Positions 11,858 through 22,699 of a stretch of DNA of 64,000 nt are shown here, piece after piece. The notes below the pieces were generated by a model. The model was not told the DNA's origin, ran no database searches, and saw only the letters and a program-made list of their open reading frames with translations. Within the stretch, counting starts at the first letter, position 1, and the number at the start of each line of letters is the position of its first letter. Origin of the DNA: Gigaspora margarita. Lineage: Eukaryota; Glomeromycota; Glomeromycetes; Diversisporales; Gigasporaceae. Both the position numbers and the translations under genes were made by a program. The stretch is from NCBI GenBank assembly GCA_009809945.1, contig WTPW01000347.1:39068-103067 (forward strand). The letters are read 5' to 3'.

Positions 11858-12676
11858 TTTATATAAAATTATGCTCTGAACAATTTTACTTAGTAGCAAA
11901 ATATAGGTTATTTTGACAAAAAAGCAAATTAGCTATATGCTAAAATTAAAAATTTTTGGTTTGTAATATAAACTTTTTTTTTGTCAAAATAACCTGCTTT
12001 GGGTTTCTAAGTAAACTTGTTAGCATGTAATTCTATTTATATTAAAAATCAAAATACATTTTTTCAAACCTTTTAACTAAGCAAAAAATAAGATTAAAGT
12101 TAAAAAAAAATTTTTTTTAAAAAAATTTTTTTTAATTTTAACCACATTTTTCACTTAGTAAAGGTTAAGAAAATGTATTTTAACTTTAATACAAGTAGGA
12201 TTCCGAACATATAGCATAGAGGTTATACTTGAAATTTTTTAGCAAAAACATCTAAAATTTGAAAAGCAAAAAACAGTTTTTGGCAATTATCTTGGCAACC
12301 AGTGGTCCAATTTGAATGAACTTTTTTTAAAAATGAAGCTCCAGTGAGGCACATCTAACAAAAAAAGTTTATTCAATTCTGATCACTGGATTAGAAGTTA
12401 TTAAAGTAAATAGATTTTGTTATTTTCAACAAATTAGATCAAAATTGGCCAAAATCTAGTTATAACCTATATGAGAGATGTTTGGGGTCCTATGCAAGTA
12501 GAATTATATGCTGAACAAGCTTTCTTAGAAGCCCAAAGCAGGTTATCTTGATACAAAAAGAGTTTATATTACAAACCAAAAATTTTTAAATTTAGCATAT
12601 AGCTAACTTGCTCTTTTATCAAGATAACCTATATTTTGCTACTAAGTAAAGTTGCTCAAAGTACAATTTTATATAT
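11858..12676. repeat. Foldback B family, copy 1
   Basis: Arms mirror each other: GCTCTGAACAATTTTACTTA and complement TTGAGCAACTTTACTTAGTA, GGTTATTTTGACAAAAAAGC, and CCCAAAGCAGGTTATCTTGA; the centre is AAATTTTTTTT-rich near 12100-12140. Interrupted by 12199-12493. Same design as 20081-21866 and 59552-60596. Confidence 0.75.
12199..12493. mobile_element. ~295-bp foldback family, copy 2
   Basis: Flanks ACAAGTAG (12191-12198) and GCAAGTAG (12494-12501) match at 7 of 8. Ends GATTCCGAACATATAGCATA and complement ATAGGACCCCAAACATCTCT. Contains TTATCTTGGCAACCAGTGGT, an M1 copy. Inserted in the foldback 11858-12676. Confidence 0.75.
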
Positions 12677-12677
12677 A

Positions 12678-12874
12678 CAGTCAACCTCCTATAAGATCAC
12701 ATGTTTTTTGACTTAAAAACTTTTTTTAAAATGTGCTTATTAAAGTAACTGTGCTTTTATAGAGGTATTTTTTATATATTTAATAGTAAATTAACTTTAA
12801 CAAAAATGTGATATAGAGAGGGGTTTTTATATGATGTGATTGTAGGAGAGGTGATCTTATGGGGAGGTTGACTG
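12678..12874. mobile_element. Mariner/pogo-like MITE
   Basis: Ends CAGTCAACCTCCTATAAGAT / complement CAGTCAACCTCCCCATAAGA, flanked by TA on both sides. Confidence 0.85.
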
Positions 12875-13083
12875 TAATTTGTTTTAAAATTAGTAAATAT
12901 TTGTTTTTATTTGAAAAAATACAAAATAAAAATTTTTAACTTGGTTTTTAAGCTAAATTTTTCATCTTTTCTTGTTCTATATATTTGTAAAATTTAATTT
13001 TAAATTAATTAGTTAAGCTAGCTTAGATCTTTAGCATTAGCTTAAGGTTTATAGTAAATTTATATATTTTTATATAATTTTTA

Positions 13084-14584
13084 CTGTATGTTCCCAAAAA
13101 TAAACTACTTTTTTTGAGCAAAAAGTTACACAAAGATTGGAAGTAGCTTATTTTCAGGCGAAAAAGGTTTTTAGTAATTGCAAGTAGTCGCTATATAGTA
13201 AAGTCTAAATTTTACTATATAAATCAATTATAAGCACTTAAGTAAATATGTTAAGGGGAGCGCCATTTATCATCTGATTTTTTGCTACTAAGAGGCTACC
13301 CCCCTACCCCCACCTGATCATCAAATACTGTGATTTGATTGGCTAAAATTATTAAAATTTTAAAATTTTTTAAATTTTAATATTAAATAACTCTTGAACC
13401 AGCGATCCGTTTTGGATGATTTTACTACCAAAATGCTTACCTCAATGAGGCGATTCCAACGAGCCTAAAACCATCAAAATCCAATCACAGGATCCCAAGA
13501 TCGTTATAGATTTGTATTGTTTTAATTATATTATTTCGTATATATTAAAAATTATTATTAAAGAGCTTATAAACTTTAATATTAAATAATTCTTGAACCA
13601 GTGATCGGATTTGGATGATTTTACTACCAAAATGCTCGTCTCAATGAGACGATTCTAATGAACCTAAAATCGTTAAATTCTGATCACGGAATCCAGAGAC
13701 CATTATAGATTTGTATTATTTTTAATAGATTATATTAAAATAACACAAATATATAACGATCTCTGGATCCCGTGATCAGAATTTAACGATTTTAGGTTCA
13801 TTAGAATCGTCTTATTGAGATGAGCATTTTGGTAGTAAAATCATCCAAAATGGATCACTGGTTCAAGAGTTATTTAATATTAAAATTTATAAGATCTTTA
13901 ATAATAATTTTTAATATATACGAAAATAATATAATTAAAGCAGTACAAATCTATAATGATCTTGGGATCCTGTGATTGGATTTTGACGATTTTAGGCTCG
14001 TTGGAATCGTCTCATTGAGGCGAACATTTTGGTAGCAAAATCATCCAAAACAGATCACTGGTTCAAGAGTTATTTAATATTAAATTTTAAAAATTTTAAA
14101 AATTTTTAAAAAATTTTAATAATTTTAGCCAATCAAAAGTTATCTGCTATTAGGACCTGATAATTGTCTGACCCTCCCCCCTACCCTAAAAATCAGATGA
14201 TAAATGGCGCTCCCCTAAAAGATCAAAATATATATAATACTAAATTTTTATACAATTTGAAGAACTTTTTATTGTTTAACTTTTAATTTCTATGTTCACT
14301 GGATATATTTTTTAATTTTTTTGTTGAATGTAAAAATTAAAATTCAAATAATAAAAAGATCTCTGATTTGTATAAAAATTTTAGAATAAATATATTCGAT
14401 TTTCTGAACAAGTTTATTTAAGCACTTATAATCGATTTGTATAGTAAAATGTTAATTTTACTATATAGTGACTATTATTGATCAGGGGTAGCTTATTTTT
14501 GGGTGAAACATGTTTTTTAGATTTTATGGTCAAAACCAAGAGAGTAGCTTATTTTTGGAATAGCTTATTTTCAGAAACATATGG
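13084..14584. mobile_element. Mariner-like MITE hosting a Harbinger-like insertion
   Basis: Ends CTGTATGTTCCCAAAAATAA and complement CCATATGTTTCTGAAAATAA with TA flanks (13082-13083, 14585-14586). Same family as 6072, 23015 and 27620. Most of its length is the nested element 13255-14215. Confidence 0.8.
13255..14215. mobile_element. Harbinger-like foldback, four internal ~145-bp units
   Basis: Ends GGGGAGCGCCATTTATCATC / complement GGGGAGCGCCATTTATCATC, flanked by TAA on both sides (13252-13254, 14216-14218). Sub-terminal C-rich runs. Each arm has two direct copies of a unit with ACCAGYGATCSGNTTTGGAT and GCTNRYCTCAATGAGRCGAT; the other arm has them inverted. Confidence 0.8.
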
Positions 14585-15538
14585 TATTATAGATAGCATT
14601 CTAGGAGAAATGTTCCTTAGCTACTACTGTATATCTAATTTGATTAGCTAAATTTACAAATTATTATTTTAAAAAATAAACAATTTTGTTAAAATTATTT
14701 AAGTTAAGAGTTAGTTTAAGAAATTTTAAAAAAAGGTATTAAAATTTTTCATATTTATATACAAAATTTTTACTAAACAAGTTTATTAACTTGAATTAAA
14801 CAGATTATTTTAATAAAATTTAAAGTAATCTTTAAAAATAAGTAAAAAATATTTTTATATAAATATTTTTAAATTTTATTAAAAAAAAAGTGCTTGTTAC
14901 TAGCAGTGACTAGTGTTTCTAATTGATCCCTTTTTATCAACTTGACTAAGTCAATTTTTTAAAAATGATTTAGTCAGCTAAGTTGAAGTCAATCAATCTA
15001 ATTGGTTAATCTTATAGCACGTGACATTGGCTAAATATGATTTGCTAACTGATCACTTATTATATTTAATTGTTAATACAATATACTGTATGTACGTATT
15101 ATTTTTGCAGCTATCTAGCCATATCAGTAGTACTAATTTAGACCAAAAATGGAAGTGTTAATTCTATTAAAATTTGATTGGCCAGCGATCATACTTTTTG
15201 GCTAAATTGTTTGATCTTTCATAGCCTTTAACAGTATATACATAACCTGTTTATAACTAATAACTTAATCATATAAAATAGGATATCTGTAGCAACAGTG
15301 GTCAAGTCAGGATCAACTCTTTATGCCAAAGTGAATGAGATCTTAAAAAGGAATAAGTTTTCTAATCTTATATACCATAATTGTCTTTTTTTTTGAGTTT
15401 TGCTCTTAGCTATATTAGGGTTTAGAGATCTTATCTTATTCTTGGGCATAAAATTCTAGTAGGTTTAATAGTTAAATCCTTTTCAAAGTAAATATTCAAT
15501 AATTATATTATTCACAGGCTTATTGTACAGGTTTTATG
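14585..15538. other. No gene seen; minor inverted repeat
   Basis: 14925-15000 contains facing CTTGACTAAGTCAA and TTAGTCAGCTAAGTTGAAG blocks. The remainder is AT-rich with no supported feature. Confidence 0.4.
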
Positions 15539-16431
15539 TAACAACCCGTGCTTTTTTTAAAAGCTTATTCACACAGGTATATATGAAAATATATATTTGT
15601 GCGAATGAACTATATTTCATAAAAGCAAAACTGAAAATTTAGCATTATCTTCATTAAATAAAGACTAATATTTTAGTCTAATTTTTTAAAATTCTCATAG
15701 TTGGTAGTTTTTAAAATTCTTGTGATAGATGAAGACAGTTTGACTTGTTGATAGGTTTTCAAATTATAGCAGAGCAAAGACTATATTTTGTTAGGTTATT
15801 TTTAAGATCCTCATACTATATTTTAGTCAAATATTTTTTAAATTCTCATAACTAGTGAAAACTTTATTTAGTCAAGTTATTTTAAATTTTTAGTTAAGAG
15901 AAGACTATATTGGTCGAACAATTTTTAAAGTTTTTTATGACTATGCGAAGACTATATTCAGTTAGATTATTTTAAAATTTTTATAGCTAATGAAAACTAT
16001 ATTTGGTATAGTAATCTTTAGAATTCTCATACTTAGAAGTTTTTTAAAATTTTTAATTTTGTTGGATAAAGAATTAATGGGGTTAGGAACCATTTTTGAA
16101 GTTCTTATAATCTTGAATTTAAATTCAAACCTATTTTATTTTTCTTGTAAGATTGCTTAAAGTTTCAAAAAAAATAAATATGTTTATTTAAAATAGGTCA
16201 TTGAATTGGCCCTATATGTTAAAGACCTTTTTTTAAACAAAACTATCTAAAAGTTGGTTTGAAGTTTTTTTTATGGTTGCAACAAATAAAAATATTGGAA
16301 TTGTTGTTTGATATTTAAAAGGATGAAAAAATAAAGTTGGGGTAATTAGTATAAAGTTTTATAAACAAGTAAAAATAAAAACAATATAAAAAAAGTTTAA
16401 ATATTAGTAAAGAGCGACGCATGGGTTGTTA
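15539..16431. mobile_element. Element with TAACAACCC ends and degenerate internal repeats
   Basis: Ends TAACAACCCGTGC / GCATGGGTTGTTA. From 15655 to 16060 there are about six copies of a ~60-bp unit reading GAAGACTATATTNNGTYARG then TTATTTTTAAAATTCTCATA. The mechanism class is unclear. Confidence 0.6.
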
Positions 16432-16549
16432 TATCAGACCCATATAATAACTATAACTTATTTTATAATATATAATCCATATATAAGATATATATGATAT
16501 CTGATCTATATAACAATATTGATAAGATTTAAATAAAAAAATTTTTCTA

Positions 16550-16891
16550 CAGTTAAACCTCCATAAATGCAACGTGTACAGACAAGCCTGCAACATGCAT
16601 TTAGGGAGGTATTGCATTTAGGGAAAGCCAATTAAATTGCAGCATTAAGGATTAGATCATCAAGTTTGTATAACTTCTACCAAAAATTGTATAACCTATC
16701 TTAAATACTAAAATTTGATTGGCTACGTGCATTTAGGGAGGTAGTATGATATAGAAAATTATTTGGAAAAACGTGCATTTACAGAATATAGAAAGTGCAT
16801 TTAGCACTAATAATTTCTTACAGACAAGACAAAAACGTGCATTTAGGGAGGTATTGCATTTATGGAGGTTGCATTTATAGAGGTTTGACTG
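16550..16891. mobile_element. Mariner/pogo-like MITE with TGCATTTAGGGAGG repeats
   Basis: Ends CAGTTAAACCTCCATAAATG / complement CAGTCAAACCTCTATAAATG, TA flanks both sides. The block GTGCATTTAGGGAGGTA recurs inside. The open frame at 16429-16617 crosses its left end and is not a gene. Confidence 0.8.
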
Positions 16892-16894
16892 TAT

Positions 16895-17640
16895 TAGATT
16901 TTTAATAATTTTTAATATATTTTTATTAGATTTTAGGTTTATAATACAAATCTAACAAGTTTTGACTATTCTAATTATAGATAAACTAGTCTAAGCTTTT
17001 ATTTTGCATGTAATTTATATGTATTTAGCGCTTAGAAACAATTGATAGTGCTTGTGCTACGCTAAATTACCTTTTTTGAAAAGGTTTGGTTGTATTGGCG
17101 TTTAAATTTGGAAATAGATTTTTGTCAAGTTAACTTTTTTTGGTAATTTTGGGTTTTACCAAATTCAACCGATTGTATAAAAAGAGCTCTAATATAGCTC
17201 TAGCGCGTGCCGAAAGAGCAGCGCGTCACTGCGAAGAGCTGAGCGAGCGCGCTCAAAGTATTTTCACTTGCGGACATCAGTTATATATATATGTTAAAAT
17301 GATAAATAATAATCAAAAAAGGAAAATAATACCTCATACATGCATGCTATTAAAATTAAAGCAATCGTGAATTAATTATAATACACCTTAATTAAATAGA
17401 TAATAATAATAATAACGAACTATTTAATAAGATTTAAAGCAATTGTGAATTCATTATGAACCTTGAGTGGTAAAAAATCATTATTAAAATTTAATGATAT
17501 CATTGTTATTGTTATTATCACCTTAAAATAAATATTTTTTTTTGTGCATTAAAGAAATTTACTAATTTATTTCGATTATTATCATTCTTGATTATCAAGG
17601 GCAGACTAAAACTCGATTTATGCAAAAGAGCTAAGTTATT
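16895..17640. other. Spacer with a GC-rich island
   Basis: 17195-17275 is markedly G+C-rich (AGCGCGTGCCGAAAGAGCAG, GAGCGAGCGCGCTC) within AT-rich DNA, inside a 76-codon open frame (17140-17370) that has no recognisable domain. The rest is AT-rich. Confidence 0.4.
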
Positions 17641-17800
17641 TATCACGTAAGTGACAACGGCTTATGAATCACCCAAACCAATCAGATTTCAGGATCTCGT
17701 GTAACGTAACACGATCAGAAAATTCAAAACAAAAGTTCGAAACCAACTTTCGTGCTCTAACAAAAAGTTTTCCTTGAGCGATTTTACTATAAAATCCTCC

Positions 17801-17842
17801 AAACCCTGACCCTAACCTAGGTGCTCACCCTAACCCTAAATT
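17801..17842. repeat. Telomere-like repeat (CCCTAA)n, degenerate
   Basis: AACCCTGACCCTAACC followed by CACCCTAACCCTAAATT, preceded by CTTGAGCGATTTTACTATAA, the block that also precedes the repeat at 56286-56320. Element ends around 17640-17900 were not firmly found. Confidence 0.75.
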
Positions 17843-18254
17843 AACAAAAAAAAACTTTAACAATACGGAAATGATCTACAGGTGACATTATCACATGCGT
17901 TGCATATAACTTAACTAATGCAAAAAACCATTAAAACAATAAATTATTTTGATTATCTAAGTATAAATTATTTTGATTATCAAAAAAAAAAAAAATTTTA
18001 AAAAAATACGTATCAAGTATCTTAATTTTTTTATTTATTTACTGATATGCAATTTTTATAATACTGCTTAACGATAAGCATTACTGTATGACTGTATCTA
18101 CTACTGCAATACACTATTATATTACTATAATACTATAATAATACTATATTATTTAGTCTCTCATTTATGGGTTACACTATGAAAATACAAATGAGTGTTA
18201 TACTCCTGCCATCAAGCAATCTACGCAGCTTTATAGCATCGCATAATTTTTTCT

Positions 18255-18415
18255 TTGACTATCGTACTGACAGGTCATAGGCTGTATTAATTTGTATAAC
18301 TGACTGTCGTCCCAACAGGTCATAAAATGCATTCACTTCTAAGAATGACTGATGTCTTAATCATAAACTACCTAACCCTCATTACTTATATGACTATCGT
18401 CCCGACAGGCCACTT
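18255..18415. repeat. Four degenerate ~45-bp tandem repeats
   Basis: Copies of TGACTATCGTCCCGACAGGT at about 18260, 18302, 18346 and 18393. Such promoter-like arrays occur in retrotransposon LTRs, but no paired LTR or coding domain is visible. The palindrome ATCGATCGATTAATCGATCG follows at ~18615. Confidence 0.6.
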
Positions 18416-18589
18416 AGGAAAACTAACTGGGTAGGGAGGGAGGGTTGATATAACCAGAATGAATATCGAATTCGCAGAAGAAAAAAGTCTATCTTACTTA
18501 CAACCTTAACAATACTAATATGTACCTTAAACAATTACACAACGATTACTTCATAATTACTTATTAATTAACTTAAACTGTACCTTACT

Positions 18590-19069
18590 CTCATACTCCC
18601 CCTTGATTGATCATCGATCGATTAATCGATCGAAAATTTGACCATAAATGGTCTGTCACATGTCTGAATCCGAGTTGATTCGAGACAAAATCTGCCTCGA
18701 TACTTGCATATCGAGCAGATTTCACAATCACATAATTACAAATTAAAAACAAAAATAACCGAAATAAGACAAAACTTTTAAATTTACTCACCAAAAAAAT
18801 ACTATGCACATATTCTCACAAATACAAGCCATCATATTTCATTCGCATGAATGTAATAAACCAAAACTTAAATACTTTAATTAAACCACAAGCCAACTAC
18901 ACATAATACAATAGAGATAATTGCAGCACCATAACCAAATACAAAATTCGATTGATTAGCTATGACTTCGCTAAAATTAAAAGCTCCCAGCGCATGAGCA
19001 TGCACATAGCTTGTTGTCTTTGTACAATTTAAACCATTTATATAGAACTTTTATATAATTACTTACTAT
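18590..19069. other. No gene seen
   Basis: Unique-looking sequence of slightly higher G+C with the ATCGATCG palindrome near its start. The 72-codon frame at 18591-18809 (-) has no motif. Confidence 0.4.
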
Positions 19070-19745
19070 ATCAGTAATATGATTTGTCATACAGATCATG
19101 TGTGTAAATTTTTAATTATGAGTCAAATAATTGATACACCTAAATTTTATATATAAAATTTGGGCAAATTTTGCCTTTTCAACTTATTTAGTATTAAAAA
19201 GCTGTTAGTTTAGTTTCTGGATCTGAGTTTGCAGTTTTTCTAGTATTAGAAGGTTCTTTTTATAAAATTTTAAAGGTAGTTTATAATAAAATTTCAACTA
19301 ATTGTACTAATAAAGTCAGTTAATTTTTTGACAATTTTTTACTATTTGTTTATAAGTAATACATAGTTTATAAGTGATGCATATCATTTTACCAAATTAT
19401 ATGATTGTGTCTGTTAATTTAGTCAATAGTCCTAATTGTCTAATTTAGTAAAATAATATGCATTACTATAAACAAATAGTAAAAATTGTCAAAAAATAAG
19501 CTAACTTTGTTAGCACAATTAGTTGCAATTTTATTATAAACTACCTTTAAAATTTTATAAAAAGAACTTTCTAATGCTAGAGAAACTGCAAACTCAGACC
19601 CAGAAACTAAACTAATAGCTTCTTTTTGCTAAATAAGTTAAGAAAGCAAAATTTACCCAAATTTTACATATGAAATTTAGGTGCATCAATTATTTGATCT
19701 ATAATTAAAAATTTTATATGTAATATATTGTGTAACTAATATAAT
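19070..19745. repeat. Foldback element A
   Basis: Arms of ~330 bp: ATGAGTCAAATAATTGATAC / GGTGCATCAATTATTTGATC, CTAGTATTAGAAGGTTCTTT / its inverse, centre near 19405. Ends (ATATCAGTAATATGATTTGT) resemble those of the B foldbacks. Confidence 0.75.
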
Positions 19746-19991
19746 CATAAAATAATACATAGTGAGTTATTTTGAATCTTGGTCTGAATTAAGCTTAATT
19801 TAGGCTAACAATTGTAATAACACCCTGCATGTTATTTTGTAGTTATATAGTATATAAATTATTTAATAAAGATACAAACAAGCCTTACTTTAAAAAAAAT
19901 ATTATAATATGATTTTATATTAATTATATATTATATTAGTTAAAAAGTTTTAATTTAATAGAATTACTAAAATATTTTTATATATTTACTA

Positions 19992-20080
19992 CAGTTATAC
20001 TCCTCTATAGTCACTTTCTATAAAATTACTAACTCTATATAATTATAATAATTTTTGAAAAACTTCATTAATAAACTTAT
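19992..20080. mobile_element. Mariner/pogo-like left end, truncated or split
   Basis: CAGTTATACTCCTCTATAGT preceded by TA. No convincing right end; it abuts the foldback at 20081. Confidence 0.45.
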
Positions 20081-21866
20081 CAGTCAACTGATTTATCACA
20101 CTATTTATGACTGAGTTTTTGTTATATATAAATTTATAAAAAAACATATAAAATTACTATAAGCTTTGATTTCATGATGTTTCTTCCCCTATATATTAAC
20201 TTAAAATTAAAATTTTCAGAAATATAGAACAAGAGGAGAAGAAAAAATTGAGCTTAAAAATTAGATTAAAATTTTGTCAATTTTGCACAAAACAAAAATG
20301 TAACTTCGCCAAAAACAAATATTTACTGATTTTAAGATAAGAAGCATATATAAAAACATGCTCTGAACAACTTTCTTAGGCGACAGAAGTAGGTTACCTT
20401 GTAAAAAAAGTGGGTTATCTATGTACCAAATTTAAAATGTATCATTTTTCTTGATTAAACTTTTTTCCTTATTAGGTAACCTACTTTGGGCTCTTAAGCA
20501 AAGTTGTTCAGCATGTAATTTTACTTGTATTTAAGGTCAAAACAAGCTTTTTCGGACCTTTTACTAAGTGAAAAATATGTTAAAGTTAGAAAAAAATTTT
20601 TTCTAAAAATTTTTTTTAGAAAAATTTTTTTTTCTAACTTTATCACCTTAGTAAAAGGTTCAAAAAAGTGCGGTTTGACCTTAAATGTGAGTAAAATTAC
20701 ATGCCGAACAACTTTGCTTAAGAGCCCAAAGTAGGTTACCTAATAAGAAAAAAAAGTTCAATCAAGAAAAACAATAAATTTTAACTTTAGTACATAGATA
20801 ACTCACTTTTCTTACAAGGTAACCTATTTCTGTCGCCTAAGTAAAGTTGTTCAGAGCATGTTTTTACATATGCTTTTCATTTTAAAATTAGCAAATATTT
20901 GTTTTTGGCGAAGTTACATTTTTGTTTTGTGCAAAATCAGCAAAATTTTAATTTGATTTTTAAGCTCAATTTTTTCTTCTCCTCTTGTTCTATATTTCTG
21001 AAAATTTAATTTTAAGTTAATATATAAGGGAAGAAACATCATAAAATCAAAGCTTATAGTAATTTTATATATATATATATTTTTTTTATTTTAACCAGGC
21101 TAGGCTTTTACCCCTCCTGGGCGCAGTTGGCGTCTTTATTATTATCTGTTTATCATGGGACCCTACAGGCCCCTACATTTTTGTTACATGGTAATTTCTT
21201 ATACTACGACTAAGCTACACCTCCCTTCCATTGATTTTTCCCCAACTGAGTCCAGCAGGTCTGCCACGGCAGGCTCTTTAAGAGGTCTTATCTTCTGCCT
21301 CCCCCACTCGCTTTTCTAGGACATTCTGTTTTTCTTTTGCCTTGAGTACTTTGTTCGATTTTGGTTTGGTGGCACATGGCCAGGAACTTCAATTTTTCAT
21401 TTTCATGTGGTTAGAGTCCATTTTTGGTATTCTGCATCCAGAATTCCACCGGAATATCCTTTTTGCATCTGGAATTTCGCCAGAAGTATTCTTTGTTCTA
21501 CTGGAATTTCGCCAGAAGTATTCTTTTGCTGTGAGTTTTCCTTTTTTCATCCGGATCTTCACTAGGGTCCTATATACGTATACCGTATTTTTCATAGTGC
21601 TTCCAAATGTGGTTGTGTACCCTCTCATGGTCCTAGCACCCTGGTTCAGCCTGTCCGTCTTGTGACTCCATGTAGAATTATTGTCCTCTAGTGAGGCTTG
21701 AACTGGTGACCTTGCGATTGGGAACCTGGAAGCGCAACCACTTCGCTATTGACCTGCAGACTTATATGTTTTTTTACAAATTTTATATGTAAAAAATTTT
21801 TATGTGACATGGTCTCACCTTTAACATTAAAAAAAAAAAAAATTCATGTGACATATCGGATGACTG
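20081..21866. repeat. Foldback B family, copy 2, split by SINE A2
   Basis: Ends CAGTCAACTGATTTATCACA and complement AACAGTCATCCGATATGTCA. Arms share CTCTGAACAACTTTCTTAGG, GTAGGTTACCTTG and GGTAACCTACTTTGGGCTCT; centre TTAGAAAAAAATTTTTTCTA near 20610. The ORF at 20525-20734 is part of the arms. Confidence 0.8.
21081..21761 (-). mobile_element. tRNA-headed SINE-like retroelement, copy A2
   Basis: Minus-strand copy related to A1: head GTCTGCAGGTCAATAGCGAA then GTGGTTGCGC, B-box-like CAGTTCAAGCC near 21690-21702, GGGTCCCATGA and AATAAAGACGCC near the 3' end, and a T tract (A tail) at 21081. It splits the right arm of the foldback 20081-21866; flanks TTATATRT repeat on both sides. Interior 21430-21535 has repeated GGAATTTCGCCAGAAGTATT. 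Open frames at 21342-21665 (+) and 21389-21628 (-) lie inside and are not genes. Confidence 0.75.
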
Positions 21867-22699
21867 TTATATAAACATTTCTATATAAGCAAATTATAAT
21901 AAAAATCTTTATAATTATATAATTTTTATATAAAACAAAAAGTATGATTATAGAGAATAGGACCTGTAGCCTAGTGTCTAGGCACCTATACTCAGTGTTG
22001 AACATAGGACAATTTTGGACAAATTTGAACATTTTTTCTAATTAAAATTACATAAAATTTTATTAAGTTAATCTATTTTAATTTTTTACAAATAGATCTA
22101 GCATCTAAAAAAATATATATATAATTATATAATTTTTTAAAGGGGTTTGTTAATTATTGCAATAGCAAAATGCTGCTAGTCCCCTATATTGCATATTTGT
22201 ATAACATTTATGTATATATATATCCTTACTATATATCAGTATAGTCTAACATTTTTAATATGTTTTTGTATGTTGTATAATATATTTGTACTATGAACCT
22301 CATAAAAATCTAAATTTGCCAACCCTAACCCTAACATAAAAAGCACTATTAGTGCTCACACTGACTCTAACTATTAAAAGGAGATTTATGTTATATTATA
22401 GCATTAACTAATACCATACTGAGATTACTAAAACTTGCATAGTCATAGTATTTTCAATTACAAAAAAAGTGCACAAAAAACAAATTTAAGCAACATCAAA
22501 TACACAAAAGCTAATAAGTTGTTATCATATAAACTGATAGGATTTTAATATAATACTTAATTATATTTTATTTCTATAAAAAGTAAACAAGCCTAAGCGA
22601 ATATAAAAATTAATAATTCTGATTATAGTTAAACATATATTGTTTTTACCTATGCTAATTTTCTACTTTTAATTTTTCTGATAATGACCTGCATTTCTA
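21867..22699. other. AT-rich stretch with one telomere-like repeat
   Basis: CCAACCCTAACCCTAACAT at about 22319-22337, next to CTAAATTTG. No clear element ends or genes. Confidence 0.5.
21954..22010 (+). mobile_element. Possible SINE-B head fragment
   Basis: GAATAGGACCTGTAGCCTAG followed by TGTCTAGGCACC and GTGTTGAAC resembles the tRNA-like head of copy B1. Short and degenerate. Confidence 0.3.

Noticed and set aside
16550-16891. CRISPR-like array because TGCATTTAGGGAGG recurs
   Set aside because: Spacing is irregular, there are no distinct spacers or cas genes, and TA-flanked inverted ends identify a MITE.
18180-18470. Retrotransposon LTR
   Set aside because: Tandem repeats are present, but no second LTR, primer-binding site or pol domain was found in the window.
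21342-21665. 107-codon plus-strand frame
   Set aside because: Lies antisense inside a SINE-like element and overlaps another frame; its hydrophobic content comes from a T-rich strand.
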